From Clostridium sp. SY8519 (lineage in GTDB: Bacteria; Bacillota; Clostridia; Lachnospirales; Lachnospiraceae), in the NCBI RefSeq assembly GCF_000270305.1, contig NC_015737.1:1860501-1924500 (forward strand): 64,000 nucleotides of DNA, read 5' to 3'. The first letter of the stretch is position 1. Each line of letters starts with the position of its first letter. Of the stretch, positions 58,551 to 64,000 are shown one piece after another. Below the pieces are notes generated by a model. The model was not told where the DNA came from. It ran no database searches and saw nothing but the letters and a program-made list of their open reading frames with translations. The position numbers and the translations under genes were made by a program.

Positions 58551-59297
58551 TTGCTGGCAGAAGAACGAATGAACGCGATCTGTGAGATTGTGAACCGGCA
58601 GGGAGCAGCGACTGTGACCGAGCTGGCGGAAGAACTTGACATTTCCGAATCCACCATCCGCAGAGACCTGATTGCGCTGGACGGCAGCAGCCGCCTGCGG
58701 AAAGTCAGGGGCGGCGCCACTTCCCTGCGGGATGAATTCATTGGTTTTGAAAAGGATATCGCCACCAAGTCGGAACAGAATATGCCGGAGAAGCGCCGGA
58801 TCGGTGCTTACGCGGCAAGCCTGGTGTATAACGATGACTTTGTGTTTCTCGATGCGGGAACGACGACCCTGTGTATGGCAGAGGAACTGAGAGATTCCAA
58901 AGCCACATTTGTCACCAACGGCCTGCTGCAGGCGGAAGCGCTGAGCAGATTCGGATGCCGGGTGTATCTGCTGGGCGGGGAGCTGAAGGCCACGACAGGA
59001 GCCATAGTGGGGATGCAGGCAGTCCGGAGCCTGCAGCAGTATAACTTCACCAAATGCTTTCTGGGTGTGAACGGAATTACACGGAAGCAGGGGGTGACCA
59101 CTGCGGACCCGGAAGAGGCCATGTTAAAGCGCACCGTATCGGAACAGTCCTTTGTCAGCTACGCGCTGGCAGACAGCACCAAGTTCAATACTGTATACGC
59201 GGTACAGATTGTACCGCTGAACAGAGTCTGCATCCTGACGGACCGCCTGACGGAGCCGTCACTCGCGGAACACACTATAATCAAGGAGGTACCGTAA
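58551..59297 (+). CDS. fruR: DeoR family sugar-phosphate-responsive repressor (FruR-like)
   Basis: 248-aa DeoR-type regulator. It starts at TTG (58551) with AGGGAGC about 10 nt upstream; an ATG nine residues in is an alternative. The N-terminal winged helix reads ICEIVNRQGAATVTELAEELDISESTIRRDL (in parts: VTELAEELDIS, STIRRDL). The DeoRC sensor domain carries DAGTTTLCMAEEL and LLGGELKATTGAIVG. Position at the head of the fructose operon suggests it senses fructose 1-phosphate and represses the operon. Ends 3 nt before fruK. Confidence 0.88.
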   Translation: MLAEERMNAICEIVNRQGAATVTELAEELDISESTIRRDLIALDGSSRLRKVRGGATSLRDEFIGFEKDIATKSEQNMPEKRRIGAYAASLVYNDDFVFLDAGTTTLCMAEELRDSKATFVTNGLLQAEALSRFGCRVYLLGGELKATTGAIVGMQAVRSLQQYNFTKCFLGVNGITRKQGVTTADPEEAMLKRTVSEQSFVSYALADSTKFNTVYAVQIVPLNRVCILTDRLTEPSLAEHTIIKEVP

Positions 59298-59300
59298 TCT

Positions 59301-60212
59301 ATGATTTATACTGTAACACTGAATCCGGCGCTGGATTATGTGATCAGCCTGGAGGGAGCGCTGACACCGGGCAGCATTAACCGGACAGACACGGAAGCGA
59401 TTGTCTTGGGCGGAAAGGGCATCAATGTTTCCACGATTCTCCATAATCTGGGGGAAGATACGAAAGCCCTCGGATTTGTGGCAGGGTTTACCGGGGACGC
59501 GCTGGAAAGCGGACTGGCTGCCAAGGGCATTTCCAGTGATTTTATACACCTGGAGCAGGGCATGACCAGGATCAATGTAAAGGTTAAGGCAGACCGGGAA
59601 ACAGAGATCAACGGCAAGGGGCCTGAGATTCCGGAAGAGGCCCGGGCACAGCTGTTTGAAAAGTTAGAGAAACTGACCTCAGCGGACGTGCTGGTGCTGT
59701 CCGGCAGCATTCCGAAATCCATGCCTTCGGATATTTATGAACAGATTCTGGCGCATATCCGGGAGAATCAGGTGATGACAGTGGTGGACACTACCGGCGA
59801 GATGCTGATGAAGATCCTGAAATATCATCCGTTTCTGATCAAACCGAATCATATCGAGCTGGGGGAACTGTTCGGCGTGACCCTGAAGAGTGAAGAGGAA
59901 ATCATTGCGTATGCAGGCAGACTGCAGCAGCTGGGCGCCCGGAATGTCCTGGTATCCATGGCGGGAGACGGCGCGATCCTGGTGGATGAGAACGGCGGTC
60001 ACTGCCGGCAGGCGCCGTGCAGCGGTACCGTGCGCAATTCTGTGGGCGCCGGAGATTCCATGGTGGCCGGTTTCCTGAGCGGATATCTCAGAACCGGGGA
60101 CTACCGCTATGCGCTGCAGCTGGGCACAGCAGCCGGCGGCGCCACCGCTTTTTCCGTGGGAATCGCGGAACAGGCGGATATTATGAAACTGCTGAAACAG
60201 ATTCAGAACTGA
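59301..60212 (+). CDS. fruK: 1-phosphofructokinase (FruK)
   Basis: 303-aa PfkB/ribokinase-family kinase that phosphorylates fructose 1-phosphate to fructose 1,6-bisphosphate. Signatures are YTVTLNPALDYVISL, GGKGINVS near residue 38 and the anion-hole/base motif VGAGDSMVAGFLSGY near 247 with the catalytic Asp. AAGGAGG precedes the ATG. Placed between repressor and PTS transporter, the usual order for fructose use in Firmicutes. Confidence 0.94.
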   Translation: MIYTVTLNPALDYVISLEGALTPGSINRTDTEAIVLGGKGINVSTILHNLGEDTKALGFVAGFTGDALESGLAAKGISSDFIHLEQGMTRINVKVKADRETEINGKGPEIPEEARAQLFEKLEKLTSADVLVLSGSIPKSMPSDIYEQILAHIRENQVMTVVDTTGEMLMKILKYHPFLIKPNHIELGELFGVTLKSEEEIIAYAGRLQQLGARNVLVSMAGDGAILVDENGGHCRQAPCSGTVRNSVGAGDSMVAGFLSGYLRTGDYRYALQLGTAAGGATAFSVGIAEQADIMKLLKQIQN

Positions 60213-60267
60213 TTCACACACCGGTTTTGCCGGAGATGGATTACTGATAGAAAAGGAGGAGTTGTCG

Positions 60268-62247
60268 ATGAAAATCAGAGACATCCTGAAGCCGGAGAGT
60301 ATCCTGCTTCATACATCTGTCCGGGATAAGGCAGATGCGATTGATACGCTGGTGGATCTGCAGGAAAAAGGCGGACATCTGACCGATAAAGACAAATACC
60401 GGGAAGCGATTCTTGCCAGGGAAGCGCAGACCAGTACGGCGATTGAAATGGGAATTGCGGTTCCCCACGCCAAGACATCCGCGGTTACAAGCCCCGGACT
60501 GGCGGCCATGACACTGGATGAGGGGATTGATTACGAGTCCATGGACGGTCAGCCCTCGGATCTGTTCTTTATGATTGCCGCGCCGGAAGGCGGGGAAGAG
60601 CATCTGCAGATCCTGTCCCATATGATGGTCATGCTGATGGATCCTGACTTCTGTGGTAAATTAAGGGCTGCTCAGACCCCGGAAGAGTTCCTTTCCGTCA
60701 TCAATGCCTTTGAAGCGGAAAAATACCCGGATGAGCCGGAAGAAGAGACAGGGGCTGACACGGCGGATGCTGCAGGAGAAGAGGAACGGATCCGGGTGCT
60801 GGCGGTAACCGCATGTCCCACCGGAATTGCCCATACCTATATGGCAGCGGAAGCCCTGGAAAAATCCGCGGAAGCCAAAGGAATTAAGATAAAAGTGGAA
60901 ACCAACGGCAGCGACGGCGTCAAACACCAGCTGACCCCGGAGGAAATCGAAGCCTGTGACGGAATTATCGTGGCGGCAGACAAGAAGGTAAATACCGCCC
61001 GGTTTGACGGGAAGAAATGCATCATCACAAAGGTGGCAGACGGTATCCACAAACCGGACGAAATGATTGACCGGATTTTGGCCGGAGATGCGCCGGTGCA
61101 CCACGAAGCCGGCGGCGCTTCAGCCGCAGAGCAGACGGAGGAAAAAGAAAGCGCGGGACGTCAGTTCTACAAGCATCTGATGAACGGTGTCTCCCATATG
61201 CTTCCTTTCGTTGTCGGCGGCGGTATCCTGATCGCGCTGTCCTTCCTTCTGGACAACCGTGCCATTGATCCGTCTCATTTCGGATCCAACCTGCCGATTG
61301 CCCATATGTTCAATGTTATCGGAAACGCGGCCTTCGGCCTGATGCTTCCGGTTCTGGCCGGATTCATCGCCATGTCCATCGCGGACCGTCCGGGTCTTGC
61401 CGTGGGTTTTGTGGGCGGTATGCTGGCAAAAGTGGGCAACAGTTTCTGGGATTTTGACGGAAAGGCAGGAATCAGCGCAGGATTTCTCGGCGCGATGGTA
61501 GCAGGTTTCTTGGCCGGTTATATTGTGCTTTTACTGAAGCGCTCCACCGCGAAAATGCCCCAGTCGATGCAGGGCCTGCGGCCGATTCTAATCTATCCCC
61601 TGGCCGGTATATTCATCATGGGTGTGGTGATGCTCCTGATCAATCCGGTGATGGGAGCGATCAATACAGGAATTTCCAACCTGTTAAATTCCATGAGCGG
61701 CGTATCCATTGTCCTTCTGGGCGCGGTGTGCGCGGCTATGATGGCCGTGGATATGGGCGGCCCGATCAACAAGGCGGCGTATCTGTTCGGTACGGGTATG
61801 CTGGCCAGCGGCAATTATAAAGTAATGGCAGCGGTAATGATCGGCGGTATGGTGCCTCCGATTGCAATTGCCCTGTGCGCAACCTTCTTCCCGAAGAAAT
61901 TCACAAAAGGGGAGCGGCAGAGCGGAATTATCAATTATGTCATGGGACTTTGCTTTATTACAGAAGGCGCGATCCCGTTCGCGGCAGCAGATCCGGCCAG
62001 AGTGATTCCGGCCAGTGTGGCAGGCGCGGCGGTATCCGGCGGACTGGCTATGAAGTTCGGATGTACGCTGCAGGCTCCCCACGGCGGAATCTTCGTATTC
62101 CCGGTAGTGGGTAATGTAGGCGGTTATCTGATCGCGCTGGCAGTCGGCTCCATCGTGGGCATGTTTGTACTGGCGGTTCTGAAGAAAAACAAGACAGCGG
62201 AAGAAATGGAAGCCGCCGGTACGGCAGCAGGACTGAAACTGGAGTAG
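60268..62247 (+). CDS. fruA: Fructose PTS transporter, EIIABC
   Basis: 659-aa fused PTS permease. Domain A (about 1-150) has the phospho-His in GIAVPHAKT. A linker rich in Glu/Ala leads to domain B (about 174-275), with the phospho-Cys in VTACPTGIAHTY. Domain C (about 300-650) is the membrane part with about 9-10 helices, ending GGLAMKFGCTLQAPHGG and MFVLAVLKK. The ATG at 60268 is used, with AAAGGAGG 8 nt upstream; a TTG at 60262 is also in frame. It takes up fructose as fructose 1-phosphate, the substrate of FruK. Confidence 0.95.
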   Translation: MKIRDILKPESILLHTSVRDKADAIDTLVDLQEKGGHLTDKDKYREAILAREAQTSTAIEMGIAVPHAKTSAVTSPGLAAMTLDEGIDYESMDGQPSDLFFMIAAPEGGEEHLQILSHMMVMLMDPDFCGKLRAAQTPEEFLSVINAFEAEKYPDEPEEETGADTADAAGEEERIRVLAVTACPTGIAHTYMAAEALEKSAEAKGIKIKVETNGSDGVKHQLTPEEIEACDGIIVAADKKVNTARFDGKKCIITKVADGIHKPDEMIDRILAGDAPVHHEAGGASAAEQTEEKESAGRQFYKHLMNGVSHMLPFVVGGGILIALSFLLDNRAIDPSHFGSNLPIAHMFNVIGNAAFGLMLPVLAGFIAMSIADRPGLAVGFVGGMLAKVGNSFWDFDGKAGISAGFLGAMVAGFLAGYIVLLLKRSTAKMPQSMQGLRPILIYPLAGIFIMGVVMLLINPVMGAINTGISNLLNSMSGVSIVLLGAVCAAMMAVDMGGPINKAAYLFGTGMLASGNYKVMAAVMIGGMVPPIAIALCATFFPKKFTKGERQSGIINYVMGLCFITEGAIPFAAADPARVIPASVAGAAVSGGLAMKFGCTLQAPHGGIFVFPVVGNVGGYLIALAVGSIVGMFVLAVLKKNKTAEEMEAAGTAAGLKLE

Positions 62248-62316
62248 TCCGCGGCACTTTTTATAAATTGCAGTAGACGTGGTTTTCCGTGTGATGATAA
62301 AATAAAAGCAGGACAG

Positions 62317-62346
62317 CCGGCGGAGGGATCCGTATCCATCCGCCGG
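62317..62346 (+). terminator. Hairpin between fruA and ptsH
   Basis: CCGGCGGA and TCCGCCGG, perfect 8-bp arms with a 14-nt loop, no T-run. It may limit or stabilise transcripts between the fructose and general PTS genes. Its position 33 nt before ptsH also fits an mRNA processing site. Confidence 0.4.
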
Positions 62347-62379
62347 ACTGCATACAGAGAATGAAATGGAGGAATCATT

Positions 62380-62646
62380 ATGGTATCACAGAAAGTTACA
62401 TTAACAAACAGTCAGGGTCTTCATATGCGTCCGGCAAAGGAATTTTCCGCCGCAATGAGCAAATTTGCCAGCGATGTGACCATTGATTTTAACGGGAAAA
62501 ACATCAATGCCAAAAGCATTATGAATCTGATGGCTGCCTGCATCAAAGTCGGCAGCGAGATCGAAATCAAGTGTGACGGCGCGGATGAAGCCGAAGCGCT
62601 GGCCAAGGCTGTTGAACTGGTGGAAAGCGGATTCGGCGAAGAGTAA
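62380..62646 (+). CDS. ptsH: Phosphocarrier protein HPr
   Basis: 88-aa cytosolic phosphocarrier. The phosphorylated His is residue 15 in GLHMRPAKE, where Met replaces the usual Ala of GLHARPA. Ser46 in NAKSIMNLM is the target of HPr kinase for catabolite control. Size and fold pattern match Firmicute HPr. GGAGGAATC precedes the ATG. It is placed after the fructose genes and before ptsI. Confidence 0.95.
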   Translation: MVSQKVTLTNSQGLHMRPAKEFSAAMSKFASDVTIDFNGKNINAKSIMNLMAACIKVGSEIEIKCDGADEAEALAKAVELVESGFGEE

Positions 62647-62660
62647 GACGGAGAAAGACT

Positions 62661-64000
62661 ATGATTCTGAAGGGAACAGCAGCATCTGCCGGTATCGGTA
62701 TCGGCAAGGTGTATATCGTATCGAATGATCTGCCGGATTATTCCGGCGTGCAGGCCGGTTCGCCGGAAGAAGAGAAACAGCGGCTTACAGATGCCATCGC
62801 GCAGTTTCGCAGCATGACGGAAGAGATGGCGGAAAAAACCAGAATCCATGTGGGCGAGAAGGAAGCAGGCATTCTGGAAGGCCAGCTGGAGATGATCGCG
62901 GATCCGATGATGGAAGAGCAGATGCAGGATGCGATTGCCGGCGGCAGCAGCGCGGAAGCGGCAGCAGCGCAGGTACTGGAATTCTTTGCGTCGATGATGC
63001 GGGATACCGGGGACGAGATGATGATGCAGCGGGCCAGCGACATCGGCGATATGGAGAACCGGATCTTAAAGATCCTGATGGGCATCGAGCAGATTTCCCT
63101 GTCGGATCTGACAGAGCCTACGGTATTGGTGGCGAAGGATTTCACCCCTTCCATGACCGTCGGCATAAACAAAGACATGGTTGCCGGGATTCTGACGGAA
63201 ACCGGCGGATTTACCAGCCATACCGCGATTCTTGCCCGGCAGATGGGACTTCCGGCAATTCTGGGAATTCCGGGAGTGACAGAGGCTATGGCGGATGCGC
63301 AGACTGCGGCGGTGGACGGCCGCAGCGGAAAAGTGGAAACGGATCCGGCAGGAGAAGCGCTGGCGGAATGGGAAGAAAAGCTTTCTGCCTGGAAAGAAGA
63401 ACTGGAGCTTCTGGCCCAGTACAAAGAGAAAGACACGGTTGACGCGGACGGCAGAACCTATGCCCTGTATGCCAATATCGGAAGCCCGGAAGAGGCCCGG
63501 ATGGCAGCAACCTACTCCGCGGAAGGCATCGGACTGTTTCGAAGCGAATTCCTGTTTATGGACCGGACGGAACTGCCCACCGAAGAAGAGCAGTACGAAG
63601 CATACAAGAAAGCTTCCGATGCCATGCGCGGCAGGGAAGTGATTATCCGTACCCTGGATGTGGGCGGGGACAAGGAAATCTCCTACCTGAATCTTCCGAA
63701 GGAAGAAAATCCCTTCCTGGGATATCGGGCGATTCGTTTTTGCTTAGACCGGGAGGAAATGTACCGCACCCAGCTGCGCGCGCTGCTGCGGGCAGGAGCA
63801 GAAAATAAAAACATCAAGATTATGGTGCCGCTGGTGACCTGTGTGGAGGAAATCCGCAGAGTGAAGGAACTGACGGAAGCCTGCAAGGCAGAGCTGGAAG
63901 CCGAAGGCCTTGCCTACGACAAAGACATTGCGGTAGGCATTATGACAGAAACGGCAGCTTCCGCGCAGATTGCGGATCTGCTGGCCAAAGAGGCGGACTT
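62661..64000 (+). CDS. ptsI: PTS Enzyme I, 3' end outside window
   Basis: Phosphoenolpyruvate-protein phosphotransferase that starts the PTS chain by phosphorylating HPr. The ATG at 62661 lies 14 nt after ptsH, with GGAGAAAG upstream; the frame is open to base 64000 (446 codons), so about 20-25% of the protein is missing. The N-terminal HPr-binding and phospho-His part includes TGGFTSHTAILARQMGLPA (phospho-His about residue 187). The PEP-binding barrel begins with GIGLFRSEFLFMDR and LDVGGDKE, then ENPFLGYRAIRFC. Confidence 0.95.
   Translation, partial: MILKGTAASAGIGIGKVYIVSNDLPDYSGVQAGSPEEEKQRLTDAIAQFRSMTEEMAEKTRIHVGEKEAGILEGQLEMIADPMMEEQMQDAIAGGSSAEAAAAQVLEFFASMMRDTGDEMMMQRASDIGDMENRILKILMGIEQISLSDLTEPTVLVAKDFTPSMTVGINKDMVAGILTETGGFTSHTAILARQMGLPAILGIPGVTEAMADAQTAAVDGRSGKVETDPAGEALAEWEEKLSAWKEELELLAQYKEKDTVDADGRTYALYANIGSPEEARMAATYSAEGIGLFRSEFLFMDRTELPTEEEQYEAYKKASDAMRGREVIIRTLDVGGDKEISYLNLPKEENPFLGYRAIRFCLDREEMYRTQLRALLRAGAENKNIKIMVPLVTCVEEIRRVKELTEACKAELEAEGLAYDKDIAVGIMTETAASAQIADLLAKEAD

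Overview
The window reads as a chromosome segment of an anaerobic Firmicute, most likely Lachnospiraceae (class Clostridia). The grounds are AGGAGG-type ribosome binding sites, occasional TTG/GTG starts, extended -10 promoters (TGnTATAAT-like), a TPP riboswitch in front of a thiSGH-type operon, a TraX-like protein, a fused ribosome-protection-type GTPase, IS1182, a Tad-like pilus locus and a fruR-fruK-fruA-ptsH-ptsI operon. Almost all genes are single-copy housekeeping or transport genes. Genes on both strands are densely packed and their starts can mostly be fixed by Shine-Dalgarno spacing.

Layout. 0-7.5 kb: a 5'-truncated AAA/DUF4143 ATPase, a decayed sirtuin-like fragment, a MATE exporter, PAS-LuxR, AraC and LysR regulators, an unrecognised 55-residue gene and a GT2 glycosyltransferase. 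7.7-11.3 kb: a heterodimeric ABC exporter. 11.3-14.5 kb: TPP riboswitch and thiS-thiG-thiH-thiE-like genes (thiazole synthesis, no thiF here). 14.6-17.3 kb: lactate permease and a TraX-like protein. 17.4-22.2 kb: a 902-residue GTPase-NYN fusion, citrate synthase and an overlapping sigma-like protein lacking region 4. 22.3-25.7 kb: LysR, class II aldolase and a cobinamide salvage set with two CobU-like proteins around cobS.

25.9-33.3 kb: the most unusual locus, a compact Tad-like pilus or secretion cluster. It has one small membrane protein, one TadA/CpaF ATPase, one protein that looks like TadB and TadC joined, four further small one-helix proteins and a 990-residue secreted beta-helix protein. 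No prepilin peptidase, TadZ, CpaB or secretin is seen. Three of the small proteins share an N-terminal MK-x-hydrophobic-hydrophobic-x-x-YG signature. 33.4-39.7 kb: an amidase, a HEAT-methyltransferase, an amino-acid ABC transporter with an internal hairpin, aroB and a GNAT-like fragment. 39.8-44.9 kb: a 38-bp minisatellite, pepD, an AbgA-like amidohydrolase and a secreted subtilisin.

45.0-50.0 kb: secG, rnr and smpB, with the tmRNA gene (ssrA) close by, so the trans-translation and RNA-quality-control genes lie together; cysD (without cysN) and tcdA lie between smpB and ssrA. 50.2-52.0 kb: an IS1182-type transposase directly behind ssrA. 52.0-55.3 kb: a long leader region with a possible leader peptide and attenuator, then a sortase-type surface protein with proline-rich repeats. 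55.3-58.2 kb: a lipoprotein esterase, an LpdD-like protein with an Rrf2 regulator, and a cytidylate-kinase-like protein. 58.4-64.0 kb: the fructose PTS operon, in which the general PTS proteins HPr and Enzyme I follow the fructose genes; Enzyme I runs off the window end.

All calls are from reading the sequence and from remembered family features; no database search was run.
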